Shown one piece after another: positions 34,291-42,639 of a stretch of DNA of 64,000 nucleotides; position 1 is the stretch's first letter, and every line of letters begins with the position of its first letter. The DNA comes from Christensenella sp. UBA1685. Lineage in GTDB: Bacteria > Bacillota > Clostridia > Christensenellales > CAG-138. The notes under the pieces are model-generated. The model was given only the letters and a program-made list of their open reading frames with translations. It was not told the origin of the DNA and did no database searches. The stretch is taken from positions 1 through 64,000 of the forward strand of contig DCKB01000008.1 of assembly GCA_002320595.1 (NCBI GenBank). The letters run 5' to 3'. The position numbers were made by a program, and so were the translations under genes.

Positions 34291-35052
34291 TTATCCCCGC
34301 ATTTTCCTCGCAAGCTCATAAATGAGAATCCCGGCTGCAACGGATGCGTTGAGCGATTCTGCAAAGCCATACATGGGCAAGCGGTATGTTTGGCACTGCG
34401 CAGCGATGGCGTCCGAAACACCGTTTCCTTCGTTTCCGATTACAAGCACGCACTTTTCACCCGGTTCCGGCAGCACGTCCGCGCCCTTGAGATGCCCGCA
34501 TACAAGCGTGAAGCCCTGCGCGGCAAGGCGTGCGACTTCGTTTTCAAGGTTTCCCTGCCAGACCGGGATGTGGTAGATCGACCCCATCGCAGCGCGAAGC
34601 GGCTTAGGGGCATATGGGTCGGCACATCCTTCGCCAAGCAGCAGGCCGCAAGCTCCCATCGCATCCGCCGTGCGCAGGATCGTGCCGAGGTTGCCGGGAT
34701 CCTGTACGCAATCAAGCGCCACGATCAACCCCGCAGGGTAGTACTCAGGAATGGGCTGTTCCGGCGTTTTTACCGTTGCGCACACCCATTGCGGCGTTCC
34801 GGTCTGCGTCAGGCTTTCCATCACACTGCGGCGCACCGTGTATACATTCGCGCCGCTGCCGGAGAGCACGGCAGCCATCAGGTCATGCCCATCCTCTATG
34901 AAAGCATCCACAAACTGCGCACCGGAAACCACAGCTTCGCGCACCAGCTTTTCCCCTTCAATGAAGTGTACGCCCTGTTCCAGCCTTCCTTTGCGCTGCG
35001 CGAGTGCGCGCGCGCGTTTGACCGTTTCATTGCGCGTGCTTTCAATCACCAT
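34291..35052 (-). CDS. TrmH/SpoU family RNA 2'-O-methyltransferase
   Basis: A 253-residue SPOUT enzyme. The N-terminal substrate-binding domain (RNETVKRARALAQRKGRLEQ, then FIEGEKLVREA) is of the type found in 23S rRNA ribose methyltransferases such as YsgA. The catalytic domain has motif 1 DPGNLGTILRTADAMG, motif 2 LVIGNEGNGVS and motif 3 PMYGFAESLNASVAAGILIY forming the SAM knot. The target nucleotide is unknown. The ATG at 35052 is seven bases after GGAGG. It follows rplT, as in many Bacillota, but a terminator separates them. Confidence 0.9.
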   Translation of the reverse strand: MVIESTRNETVKRARALAQRKGRLEQGVHFIEGEKLVREAVVSGAQFVDAFIEDGHDLMAAVLSGSGANVYTVRRSVMESLTQTGTPQWVCATVKTPEQPIPEYYPAGLIVALDCVQDPGNLGTILRTADAMGACGLLLGEGCADPYAPKPLRAAMGSIYHIPVWQGNLENEVARLAAQGFTLVCGHLKGADVLPEPGEKCVLVIGNEGNGVSDAIAAQCQTYRLPMYGFAESLNASVAAGILIYELARKMRG

Positions 35053-35083
35053 ACCATGGCCTCCCGAAACCATTCAACGTATG

Positions 35084-35118
35084 AAAAAGCCGCCCGGAAA
35101 GGATCCTTTGCGGACGGC
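35084..35118 (-). terminator. Terminator of infC-rpmI-rplT operon
   Basis: Leftward, GCCGTCCG pairs with CGGGCGGC (one G-U), enclosing the palindrome AAAGGATCCTTT and followed by TTTTTC, 15 bases after the rplT stop. Confidence 0.85.
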
Positions 35119-35132
35119 CATTGCGCTATTTC

Positions 35133-35489
35133 TTACGCACGCGCCTGATTGGCAACGTTCACGAGCTCGCGGAACGCATTCATGTCGTTCACGGCGAGAT
35201 CGGCGAGAACCTTGCGGTTCACATCGACGCCGGCCAGCTTCAGGCCGTTGATCATGCGGCTGTACGTAGTGCCGCAGATGCGGGCGCCCGCATTGATGCG
35301 CGCGATCCACAGCTTGCGGTATTCGCGCTTCTTCAGCTTGCGTCCGACATAGGCATAAGCCATGGACTTCATGACCTGCTGCGAAGCTGCGCGATACTGC
35401 TTGCTCTTTGCTCCGTAATAGCCCTTTGCGAGCTTGAATACCTTGCGACGTTTTTTAACGGCGTTTACCGCCCTCTTAATCCTTGCCAT
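35133..35489 (-). CDS. rplT: 50S ribosomal protein L20
   Basis: 118 residues, the normal length. The highly basic N terminus (ARIKRAVNAVKKRRKVFKLA) and the SYRAASQQVMKS-like region identify L20, which binds 23S rRNA early in 50S assembly and represses its own operon in Bacillota through the leader RNA. ATG behind an AGGAGG-type site. Third gene of infC-rpmI-rplT. Confidence 0.97.
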   Translation of the reverse strand: MARIKRAVNAVKKRRKVFKLAKGYYGAKSKQYRAASQQVMKSMAYAYVGRKLKKREYRKLWIARINAGARICGTTYSRMINGLKLAGVDVNRKVLADLAVNDMNAFRELVNVANQARA

Positions 35490-35504
35490 TGTTGGTCTTC
35501 CTCC

Positions 35505-35702
35505 TTACTTATACGGAATGAGCTCGCGAACCTTCTTGGCTTCGCACTCGGCAATATAGCCGGTTTGGCGCAGGCCGCGCAGGCGCTTGGTGGTCTTCTT
35601 CGTCAGGATATGGCTCTTGTAAGCCTTGCCCCTTTTGATCTTGCCGTTTTTCGTAAGGCTGAATCTCTTGGCAGCACCCCTGTGGGTCTTGATCTTTGGC
35701 AT
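35505..35702 (-). CDS. rpmI: 50S ribosomal protein L35
   Basis: 65 residues, basic, with the L35 pattern MPKIKTHRGAAKRFSLTKNG and SHILTKKTTKRLRGLRQ. It lies between infC and rplT in the conserved operon, with 15-base spacing to rplT and a GAGGA ribosome site. Confidence 0.97.
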   Translation of the reverse strand: MPKIKTHRGAAKRFSLTKNGKIKRGKAYKSHILTKKTTKRLRGLRQTGYIAECEAKKVRELIPYK

Positions 35703-35731
35703 GGGGTATTTCCTCCTCTTGGAAAAATAGT

Positions 35732-36247
35732 TTAGTTTGCTTTTGGTGCAAGTATCATGAACATATTGCGTCCCTCCTGCTTTGCAGGGCGGTCGATCGC
35801 AGCACTGTCCTTGACCATTTCAAAAAACGCGTTCATCACATCCAGCCCGATGTCGCCGTGTCTGGCCTGGCGCCCCTTGAAGCGGATCGAAACCTTAACC
35901 TTGTTTCCGTCGCTCAGGAACTTGGTGCAGGCCTTTGCCTTAACTTCCATGTCATGCTGGTCGATGGTGGCCGAAAGGCGAATCTCCTTGATCTCGATCA
36001 CCTTTTGGTTCTTCTTTTGTTCCTTTTCGCGCTTCGTCTGCTCGAAGCGGTATTTGCCGTAATCCATAATCTTGCACACGGGCGGCACCGCCTGCGGCGC
36101 GATCTTAACCAGATCAAGGTCGGCCTCCTCGGCCATGCGCAGCGCCACATCGAGCGCCACAACGCCTTGCTGGTTGCCTTTTTCATCGATCAGTCGGACT
36201 TCCCTGTCCCGGATTTCCTCGTTGATCAGGAGTTCTTGGCTGGCTAT
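35732..36247 (-). CDS. infC: Translation initiation factor IF-3, ATA start
   Basis: IF-3 keeps ribosomal subunits apart and proofreads the start codon; 171 residues from the chosen start. The N domain begins ELLINEEIRDREVRLIDEKG, the linker is Lys/Glu-rich (QTKREKEQKKNQ), and the C domain includes KVSIRFKGRQARHGDIGLD. No ATG, GTG or TTG is in place. A GGAGG site eight bases upstream points to ATA at 36247 (IASQELL). Rare AUU/AUA/AUC starts are a known IF-3 autoregulatory feature, because IF-3 itself rejects them. An upstream leader with an attenuator adds a second level of control. Confidence 0.93.
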   Translation of the reverse strand: MASQELLINEEIRDREVRLIDEKGNQQGVVALDVALRMAEEADLDLVKIAPQAVPPVCKIMDYGKYRFEQTKREKEQKKNQKVIEIKEIRLSATIDQHDMEVKAKACTKFLSDGNKVKVSIRFKGRQARHGDIGLDVMNAFFEMVKDSAAIDRPAKQEGRNMFMILAPKAN

Positions 36248-36400
36248 GGTGGACACCTCCGTATAAAATAAAATAGTGAGCGCAGAACGCCCACTATGGA
36301 AGTACAACCTGTTTCAAGCCTTTGCAGGCTTTGGTGTTGTTCCGTAAACCACGCCTGACGCTGAGCCGGCGGGTGAGAAGCGGGGCTTCTGCTTTGCAAC
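36248..36400 (-). promoter_or_regulatory. L20-type leader RNA of the infC operon
   Basis: An untranslated leader of about 150 nt between a consensus promoter and infC. It contains GTGTTG...CAACAC and AAGCCTGCAAAGGCTT helices, then a strong intrinsic terminator (36261-36297) directly before the infC ribosome site. This is the layout of L20 leaders, where excess L20 favours the terminator. The match to the family is by position and architecture; I could not run a covariance model. Confidence 0.7.
36261..36297 (-). terminator. Attenuator terminator before infC
   Basis: Leftward, ATAGTGGGCG pairs with CGCTCACTAT (ten pairs, one G-U) across a TTCTG loop, followed by TTTTATTTTATA. Confidence 0.8.
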
Positions 36401-36406
36401 ACTCAT

Positions 36407-36435
36407 ATTATAGGGAACGCATGTGCCTTTGTCAA
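36407..36435 (-). promoter_or_regulatory. Consensus promoter of infC-rpmI-rplT
   Basis: Minus strand TTGACA, 17-base spacer, TATAAT: a perfect sigma-A consensus. The -35 box overlaps the stop region of the upstream carboxypeptidase gene. Confidence 0.9.
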
Positions 36436-37736
36436 GCGTTTTTTACCCATTCTGCTACGGTTTTAAACACAAAGCGGTTGCGCAGCCAAATGTTGTAAAA
36501 ATCGATTTCCGGCAATGGTGCGGAACGCGTGCCGATTTCGATGGTGAGCGACGGGATGCCAAGCTTGCTGCTCGCCCAATCCTTATACCCTCCAAAGGAT
36601 TTTCCATCGTCAAACTCCACCGAATACCCGGCCAGTTCCCCGATTACCAGCGCAAGCGCATGCGCTGCTTTATCCGCCTCGGAAGCGGGGCCAAACTGCC
36701 AGTAAATCATACTGCCCGTAGCGTGATAGCTGATGGTTGCATCAAACGCATATTGCCTTGTGTATGAAACAAGGGCCTGTGTTTCCGGCTCGCTTTCCGG
36801 CGCCTCGCCCCGGTAATCCCCTGACGAAGGGGCTGCAACCGTGTTCACGCTTTCCCACATTGCATCAAAGTTGCGGTTGATGTCCACGCCGTTGTAATTC
36901 GCCTTCCATTCGCGGAGGTATTCCTCCCCTTCCGCCTCAGTTAAGCCGGCGGCATAATCGTTCACATAAAGCTGCCGCGTGTGCTCATCATATGCGGCCT
37001 CCTGACTGATCTTCACCCCATCCGGGTTGGTCATTGGGATAACGTGAAAGCATACCTGTGGGTTGCCGCCGCTCCGGAGCCATGATTCGGACAGGGCCAT
37101 TGCGAGAAGGGAAGTCATGTGCTCGCGCGCATGGATCGCAGCCTGCACCAACACGTGATGCGGAGCGTTTACCTCCCCCATTATCAGAGCAGGAATTTCA
37201 ACGCCACGCACGCTCTGTCCAATAATGGAGACGCTTGCAAGCGCAGGATATGCTGCAGCGAGCGCATCCATATCCGCACGCATCTGTTCATAGGTATAGC
37301 AATCCGTGATCTTAACCGTCTCGCAGTCAAACACATCCTCTTCCGGCTTAAGATACCCCGCGATCACATAGCCTTTCGTTCCGTTGGAAAGCGTCTCAAC
37401 GTAGGCGTAGTTTTTCACATATTCCATCACGCGCACGCGCTCCCCTTTTGCAAGAGTCCCTGCAAGTTCAGCCCGTGAAGAAGGCTCTTTCCGCATGTTG
37501 ATGGCATCTTCGCACTCCACAACGAACGCGCCTGCAACCGCAGAGGGAGACAGCGTTGGCTCCGCCGTCCGGGTTGGTTCAAACGTCGGCGCAGGCTCTG
37601 TCAAAGCCGGTTCAGGCGTGCTTGCCGCCGGGGATTGCTGCGCGTCCGGCGTAGCCGTGCCCACCGCTCCCTGATTTGCGCACGCACAAAAGAACAGACA
37701 TACGCACACCAACAAATACGCCGCATACCGCTTCAT
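36432..37736 (-). CDS. M14 zinc carboxypeptidase lipoprotein with SH3 domain
   Basis: A 434-residue secreted protein. The signal peptide ends in a lipobox (FFCAC). A Thr/Pro/Glu linker (about 24-66), a bacterial SH3 domain (about 70-130, ECEDAINMRKEPSSRAELAG to GTKGYVIAGYL) and an M14 peptidase domain follow. Zinc-site motifs are AAIHAREHMTS (His and Glu), the substrate Arg in GVDINRNFD, the third ligand in ISYHATGS, and catalytic Glu in LTIEIGT. Proteins of this layout are often gamma-D-glutamyl-diamino-acid peptidases that cut wall peptides. That role is inferred from the SH3 domain and location. Confidence 0.88.
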   Translation of the reverse strand: MKRYAAYLLVCVCLFFCACANQGAVGTATPDAQQSPAASTPEPALTEPAPTFEPTRTAEPTLSPSAVAGAFVVECEDAINMRKEPSSRAELAGTLAKGERVRVMEYVKNYAYVETLSNGTKGYVIAGYLKPEEDVFDCETVKITDCYTYEQMRADMDALAAAYPALASVSIIGQSVRGVEIPALIMGEVNAPHHVLVQAAIHAREHMTSLLAMALSESWLRSGGNPQVCFHVIPMTNPDGVKISQEAAYDEHTRQLYVNDYAAGLTEAEGEEYLREWKANYNGVDINRNFDAMWESVNTVAAPSSGDYRGEAPESEPETQALVSYTRQYAFDATISYHATGSMIYWQFGPASEADKAAHALALVIGELAGYSVEFDDGKSFGGYKDWASSKLGIPSLTIEIGTRSAPLPEIDFYNIWLRNRFVFKTVAEWVKNA

Positions 37737-37742
37737 CCATCC

Positions 37743-38948
37743 TTACCCCCTCATCCATTTTTTAAGGTATCCCTCAAACTGTGCAAGCAGTTCCGCAAAG
37801 CCCGTTTGTGCCTTTGCGCTGCCCTGTGCCGCATCGTCCCGTCCCCCGCCTTTTCCGCCTGTCATCGCATTGAGCGCAGCGCAGGCTTCCCGCATGCTGA
37901 ACGGAACGCCTGCCGCACGTGAAAGTTGGTAATACACCGTATCCCCCACATGGGAAAACAGGACGGCCACAACCCGTTCCTCTCCGCAGAGCTTCTCCGC
38001 AAATGACTTCAACTCCTGCGCGTTTAAGCCATCCTCCGCATGAACAACCAGCTTTGTGCCGCACACGGGTTCTGCAGATTGCATCAAACCTGCCGCACGG
38101 TACGCAAGCAGCGCTTCTGTGCGCATGCGCAGCTCGCGCTTTGCCGCCGCAAGCTCATCGCCCTGTTTCACGACGGCCGCAAGCACATTTTCAGGCTTCG
38201 TGCTGAAGCGCCGGGCCAGCTTGTCCGCAAGAAGGGCATTTTTCTGTGCATCCGCAACGGCCCGCATGCCACAGGCAAACCAAAGCCGCGTGCCGCCCTT
38301 ATAGTTCATATGCGCAGTGATTTTTATGGCCCCCACTTCGCCGCTTCGGGCGCAATGCGTGCCGCAACAGGTGCAGGAATCCACGCCGCCACACCATACG
38401 ATGCGGATGTCCTCCCCCGTAAGACCCTTTGCGCGTTTGCGGAGGGGGATTGCGTCAAGTTCTGCGCCGCTTACGATGCGCGTTTCCGTCTGCACATTGC
38501 GCTGCACGGCACGGTTGGCCTCCGTTTCAAGCAAGCAAAGCTGTTCTTCGTTAAGCGGCAGGTCAAGGTCGATGGTTGCATAGTCCTCCGCCATATGGAA
38601 GCCCACATTCACCGCGCCAAACAGGGTTTTGGCAAGGCCTGAAAGGATGTGTTCCCCCGTATGCTGCTGGGTGTGATCCAACCTCGGTTCCGGATCAAAT
38701 GCCACATGAACCGTTGCTCCAACAGGCAACGTCCGATCCGTTCGGTGCCAAATTTCACCGTTCGACTCGCGCGCATGCGATACGCATGCATCCGCTATGC
38801 GTCCCGTATCGGAAAGTTGGCCCCCACCTTCGGGGTAAATCACGGTTGCATCCAGCAAAATATCATATCCGTCTTCCGTCTTTTCAGAGGCGAGAACCGT
38901 TGCCTCACATTCGATACGTTCCGAGTCATAATATAGTTTCTTCGTCAT
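37743..38948 (-). CDS. Alanyl-tRNA editing protein AlaX-L with DHHA1 domain
   Basis: A 401-residue free-standing editing enzyme that hydrolyses Ser- or Gly-tRNA(Ala). It lacks the aminoacylation domain of AlaRS. The N-terminal beta barrel contains YPEGGGQLSDTG. The editing site has the zinc motif H-T-G-E-H in TQQHTGEHILSG and a Cys/His cluster in DSCTCCGTHC. The C-terminal DHHA1 domain ends GGKGGGRDDAAQGS. It ends seven bases before the carboxypeptidase gene, so the two may be co-transcribed. Confidence 0.9.
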   Translation of the reverse strand: MTKKLYYDSERIECEATVLASEKTEDGYDILLDATVIYPEGGGQLSDTGRIADACVSHARESNGEIWHRTDRTLPVGATVHVAFDPEPRLDHTQQHTGEHILSGLAKTLFGAVNVGFHMAEDYATIDLDLPLNEEQLCLLETEANRAVQRNVQTETRIVSGAELDAIPLRKRAKGLTGEDIRIVWCGGVDSCTCCGTHCARSGEVGAIKITAHMNYKGGTRLWFACGMRAVADAQKNALLADKLARRFSTKPENVLAAVVKQGDELAAAKRELRMRTEALLAYRAAGLMQSAEPVCGTKLVVHAEDGLNAQELKSFAEKLCGEERVVAVLFSHVGDTVYYQLSRAAGVPFSMREACAALNAMTGGKGGGRDDAAQGSAKAQTGFAELLAQFEGYLKKWMRG

Positions 38949-39014
38949 CTTCCGCGTTTCCTGTCATATCTGCCAATATTTTGAAATATATTATTTAAGA
39001 TTATAGCATATCTC

Positions 39015-39044
39015 TTGCCGCGGCGCACCTTTGTTTGCTATGAT
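39015..39044 (+). promoter_or_regulatory. Possible promoter of the M3 oligopeptidase gene
   Basis: TTGCCG, 18-base spacer, TATGAT, about 60 bases upstream of the ATG. The consensus is imperfect. Confidence 0.45.
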
Positions 39045-39104
39045 GATGAGGTGAAAACGCCCTTCGTTAACATAATATTTACAAACGCACGACAGGAGGA
39101 ACCC

Positions 39105-40811
39105 ATGCAAAAATTCAGCGACTACAAATACGAACGCCCCGATCTTGATGCAGTACGGGAGACGGTCAGCGCATTGACCGATGCGATGCACAATGCAAGA
39201 ACGCCGGACGAGGCCGCGGCCGTCATAGAAAGGAACGCCGCCTTTACCAAACGCCTTGCGACCTTGGCTACGCTTGCTGAAATCCGCTTTACGCTCAACA
39301 CCGAGGATTCGTTCTACAAGGCGGAGAAGGAATTTTTCGATGAAGCCTCTCCCGTAATCGATTCTCTTTCGCTCGCATATTCCAAGGCGCTTCTCGCATC
39401 CCCCTTCCGTACCCAGCTTGCGCAAACGTACGGGCAGCAGATGTTCATAAACGCCGAGCTCAGCGTCAAGCGGATGTCGCCCGCTCTTGTTCCCTTCATG
39501 CAGGAGGAAAACCGTCTCTGCAGCGAATATCAGGCGCTCGCAGCAAGCTGCAAGGTTGAATTCAACGGGGAGATCTGCAACAATTACGGCCTGCTCAAAT
39601 ACATGGAATCCCCGGACCGCGCCGTGCGCAAGGCGGCATTTGAAGCCTGGGCGGGATTCTTTATCGAAAACGAGGCAAAGCTGGACGAGATTTATGACAA
39701 GCTTGTACACCTGCGGCATGAAATGGCAAAAGCCATGGGCTATAAAACCTTCACACCGCTCGGCTATCTGAACATGGGCCGCACGGATTATGACGCAGAG
39801 GACGTAGCCCGCTTCCGTGCACAGGTCGTAGAGCACATCGTGCCTGCCTGCGTGGAGCTGCGCCGCCGGCAGGCAAAGCGCATCGGCGTGGATAAGCTCC
39901 ATTATTACGATGAAAGCTACTCCTTTACCGATGGCAACGCCGTGCCGCAGGGCGACCGGGACTTCATGGTGGCCTGTGCGCAGAAAATGTATCGCGCGCT
40001 TTCAACTGAGACGGGCGAGTTCTTTGATTTCATGGTTGACCATGCGCTGCTGGAACTCGAAACAAAGCCAAACAAGGCGGTCGGCGGTTACTGCACATTC
40101 ATCCCGGAGTACGATTCTCCGTTTATTTTCTCCAACTTCAATGGCACTTCCGCCGATGCAGGCGTGCTTACCCACGAAGCCGGGCATGCCTTTGAAGCCT
40201 TCTGTGCAAGCCGTCATCAGAAGATTCCCGAATACTATTTCAGCACAAGCGAGGCCAACGAGATTCACTCCATGTCCATGGAGTTCTTCACCTATCCCTG
40301 GATGGACCTGTTCTTCGGCGCACAAACCGCAAAATATAAATTTTCTCACATGGCGGATGCGCTTACCTTCATCCCGTACGGCGTATGCGTGGATGAATTC
40401 CAGCACATCGTGTACGAAAACCCCAACATGACGCCCGCTGAGCGCACGGCAGTCTGGAAGGCGCTTGAAAAGAAATACCTTCCCGACCGCAGCTATGACG
40501 GCAACGCTTTCATGGAAAAGGGCGGCTTCTGGATGCAGAAGCTGCACATCTTCCTCAGCCCGTTCTATTATATCGATTATACGCTTGCCTCCATGGGCAC
40601 GTTTGAATTTTACGGCAGAATGCTTGAAAACCGTGAAGAAGCATGGGCGGATTATTACCGTCTCTGCTGTGCGGGCGGCAGCATGCCTTATCTCGCGCTG
40701 CTCAAGCTTGCGCGCCTATCCAACCCCTTTGAGCCGGGCAGCGTAGCGCGCGCGATTAAGCCCATACTGAAAACACTTGCGGAAACGGATGATCTTGCGC
40801 TGCAAAACTAA
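39105..40811 (+). CDS. pepF: M3 family oligoendopeptidase (PepF type)
   Basis: A 568-residue cytoplasmic zinc endopeptidase that degrades oligopeptides. The active site is H357-E-A-G-H in LTHEAGHAFEAF, with downstream EANEIHSMSMEFFTYPWMD supplying the third zinc ligand. The N-terminal helical oligoF-like domain (about 1-200) is present and the length is normal. The ATG at 39105 is five bases after AGGAGG; upstream in-frame codons overlap the promoter. Monocistronic, between a promoter and the strong terminator at 40828. It could help digest peptides imported by the transporter at 0.4-6 kb. Confidence 0.92.
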   Translation: MQKFSDYKYERPDLDAVRETVSALTDAMHNARTPDEAAAVIERNAAFTKRLATLATLAEIRFTLNTEDSFYKAEKEFFDEASPVIDSLSLAYSKALLASPFRTQLAQTYGQQMFINAELSVKRMSPALVPFMQEENRLCSEYQALAASCKVEFNGEICNNYGLLKYMESPDRAVRKAAFEAWAGFFIENEAKLDEIYDKLVHLRHEMAKAMGYKTFTPLGYLNMGRTDYDAEDVARFRAQVVEHIVPACVELRRRQAKRIGVDKLHYYDESYSFTDGNAVPQGDRDFMVACAQKMYRALSTETGEFFDFMVDHALLELETKPNKAVGGYCTFIPEYDSPFIFSNFNGTSADAGVLTHEAGHAFEAFCASRHQKIPEYYFSTSEANEIHSMSMEFFTYPWMDLFFGAQTAKYKFSHMADALTFIPYGVCVDEFQHIVYENPNMTPAERTAVWKALEKKYLPDRSYDGNAFMEKGGFWMQKLHIFLSPFYYIDYTLASMGTFEFYGRMLENREEAWADYYRLCCAGGSMPYLALLKLARLSNPFEPGSVARAIKPILKTLAETDDLALQN

Positions 40812-40827
40812 ACGAACAAAAGAGAAC

Positions 40828-40856
40828 AAAAAATCGCGCCGGCGGCGCGATTTTTT
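40828..40856. terminator. Bidirectional terminator
   Basis: AATCGCGCC pairs with GGCGCGATT across a GGC loop, with A and T tracts on either side, between the oligopeptidase gene and the convergent GIY-YIG-like gene. Confidence 0.9.
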
Positions 40857-40895
40857 GTTCTTACGTGTTATTGTCCGCTGTTTGTTTGGGTAAGG

Positions 40896-41213
40896 TCAAA
40901 TTTGCGTTTGCAGCAACCGGGCGCCTGTGCCGAGCCGCTCTTGCCAAAGGAAGAGCTTGGCACGCAGATGCGCTTCCGTTTCCAGCTCAGACAATGCCGG
41001 TTCGGGCGCAAACGCTTCCAAAAGCTCAAATTCGAGTCCGCCCCGCTCATTCCAAAACAGCTGCAAAGGTTTATAGGAACAAGCGTTAAGCGTGAGTTCA
41101 AAGCGCAGCCGCTTCCGGGTTCCTTCAAAGTTGTAGGTGAACCCGAGGAACGATTCCCCCGTTTCGGGCGCAAATACGCGGTAAATTCCCGCGGTCAACG
41201 GCCTGCTTTCCAT
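40896..41213 (-). CDS. Small GIY-YIG-like protein
   Basis: A 105-residue protein. The start AGIYRVFAPETGESFLGFTY resembles the GIY-YIG nuclease fold, with GIY at about 9-11 but a degenerate second motif (FLG for YIG). FELTLNACSYKPLQLFWNER and a C-terminal ELETEAHLRAKLFLWQERL match a small Bacillota family annotated GIY-YIG-like. The altered motif suggests weak or no nuclease activity. It lies six bases after the PrsA-like gene on the same strand. Confidence 0.65.
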   Translation of the reverse strand: MESRPLTAGIYRVFAPETGESFLGFTYNFEGTRKRLRFELTLNACSYKPLQLFWNERGGLEFELLEAFAPEPALSELETEAHLRAKLFLWQERLGTGARLLQTQI

Positions 41214-41219
41214 AGCGGC

Positions 41220-42404
41220 TTACTTTACGCCGTTCACGCGGTCGTAATGCTTAACGATCTTGACCTCTTCCTTCCACTGTGTGAGATACTCTTCATACAA
41301 AGCATCTTCTTTGTCCGACTGTACCAGTTCACGGACCGTATCCTTCACCTCATCAAGAGAAAGGGTCTTTGCTTCCACAGAGCCAAGCTTTTTGATGATA
41401 TGCTTTCCTTTGGAGGACTGAACAGCTTCGGGCGTTACATCGCCTTCCTTCTCAAGTGCAAGCGCCGCAGCCGAAAACTCCTCATAATAGTCGGACGCAT
41501 TTGCTTCGCTCAGGATATAGCCCTCTGTTTTGTAAGGCTCGTTCTTCATGCCGGGATCTTCGCCGTACTCTTCAATCAGTGCATCGAAATCCTCTCCGGC
41601 CTGGATCTTTGCATAAACCTCCGCCACGATGGCATCAACGTCCTTTTCCTCCCCTTCTTCGGGGTCAAGAATCAGAATATGCTTATAATAGTTGTAGCCC
41701 TCCGGCACCACCAGAGGCTGCAGACCGCCATTGGTGAGGTAGGAAGAATAATCGTCAAAGTAGTTTGCCGCATCCTCAGCATAGCGCTCCTGATAGTATG
41801 CGAGCTGCTCGTCATAGTAAGCCTGAACATCCTCGTCGCTCACCGTAACTTCCGCCATCAACCCATCGACATATTTCTTTCCTATGGCCTGATCGCGCAG
41901 GCTTTCTTCGATGCTCTTTATGTACTTGTCATACGTAAGGCCGTTTGCCTTCAGGTCTTCCAAAAGCAGTTTTTCTTCCGCAGCGCGTTTTTCGGCTTCA
42001 TCGGTGATGGATTCATCCACTTTATCCGCATAATCCTCATACAGGCTGTCGATCTGCTCCTGTAACTTCTTCTGAACCTCTGCTTCCTCTTCGTCGGTAA
42101 GCGTTACGCCGTTTTTCTTTGCAACATAAATTGGGAGCAGGCTGTCGATAATGGAATCGAACACCATGTCCTGAAATGCGCGGTACTTTTCAGCCGTTGA
42201 TACATCGTAGGTACCATACAGGCTTTGGATATACATATTGTTGAAATAGATGTTGTAATAGGTTTGGAAACGGATTTCCATATCGCCGACTTTGCCGACG
42301 ACTGGGTTGCTTACCTTGGCGCTGCAGCCGGCAAAAGCGGCAAACATCAATGCGAGTGCTAAAGTGAACAGGACGGCGCGCATGCCGTTGCGTTTGTTTT
42401 GCAT
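41220..42404 (-). CDS. PrsA-like foldase lipoprotein (parvulin type)
   Basis: A 394-residue putative extracytoplasmic chaperone. The lipobox FAAFAGC follows a clear signal peptide. A SurA/PrsA-type helical N domain (VGDMEIRFQTYYNIYFNNMY, then DSIIDSLLPIYVAKKNGVTL) comes next, then a parvulin-like domain (YYKHILIL ... IQAGEDFDALIEEYGEDPGM ... SSKGKHIIKKLG). It would help secreted proteins such as the PBPs fold outside the membrane. Acidic overall. The ATG at 42404 is eight bases after AAGGAG, with a strong promoter (42467). Confidence 0.88.
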   Translation of the reverse strand: MQNKRNGMRAVLFTLALALMFAAFAGCSAKVSNPVVGKVGDMEIRFQTYYNIYFNNMYIQSLYGTYDVSTAEKYRAFQDMVFDSIIDSLLPIYVAKKNGVTLTDEEEAEVQKKLQEQIDSLYEDYADKVDESITDEAEKRAAEEKLLLEDLKANGLTYDKYIKSIEESLRDQAIGKKYVDGLMAEVTVSDEDVQAYYDEQLAYYQERYAEDAANYFDDYSSYLTNGGLQPLVVPEGYNYYKHILILDPEEGEEKDVDAIVAEVYAKIQAGEDFDALIEEYGEDPGMKNEPYKTEGYILSEANASDYYEEFSAAALALEKEGDVTPEAVQSSKGKHIIKKLGSVEAKTLSLDEVKDTVRELVQSDKEDALYEEYLTQWKEEVKIVKHYDRVNGVK

Positions 42405-42466
42405 TCTTTTTTCTCCTTTGCAAAGGCGCCTGCTCATGCGGCACCCCATTATAAACTGACTTGTTT

Positions 42467-42495
42467 ATTTTATCCTTCCCGCCGCATGCTGTCAA
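42467..42495 (-). promoter_or_regulatory. Promoter of the PrsA-like gene
   Basis: Minus strand TTGACA, 17-base spacer, TAAAAT, about 60 bases before the ATG. Confidence 0.75.
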
Positions 42496-42566
42496 CGCGT
42501 CAAGAACAAACAAATGTAAATTGATTGCGTCAAAGTACTTTTGTTTGGCTTTCTCGACAAATTCCT

Positions 42567-42595
42567 TTGGTGATTTGTGCCGTTTATGGTATAAT
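42567..42595 (+). promoter_or_regulatory. Promoter of pgsA
   Basis: TTGGTG, 17-base spacer, TATAAT with an upstream TG (extended -10), 45 bases before the pgsA ATG. Confidence 0.7.
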
Positions 42596-42639
42596 TGATT
42601 TTGTTAGTAAAGTAACTATGGTTTTAAGCGAGGTTTGGC

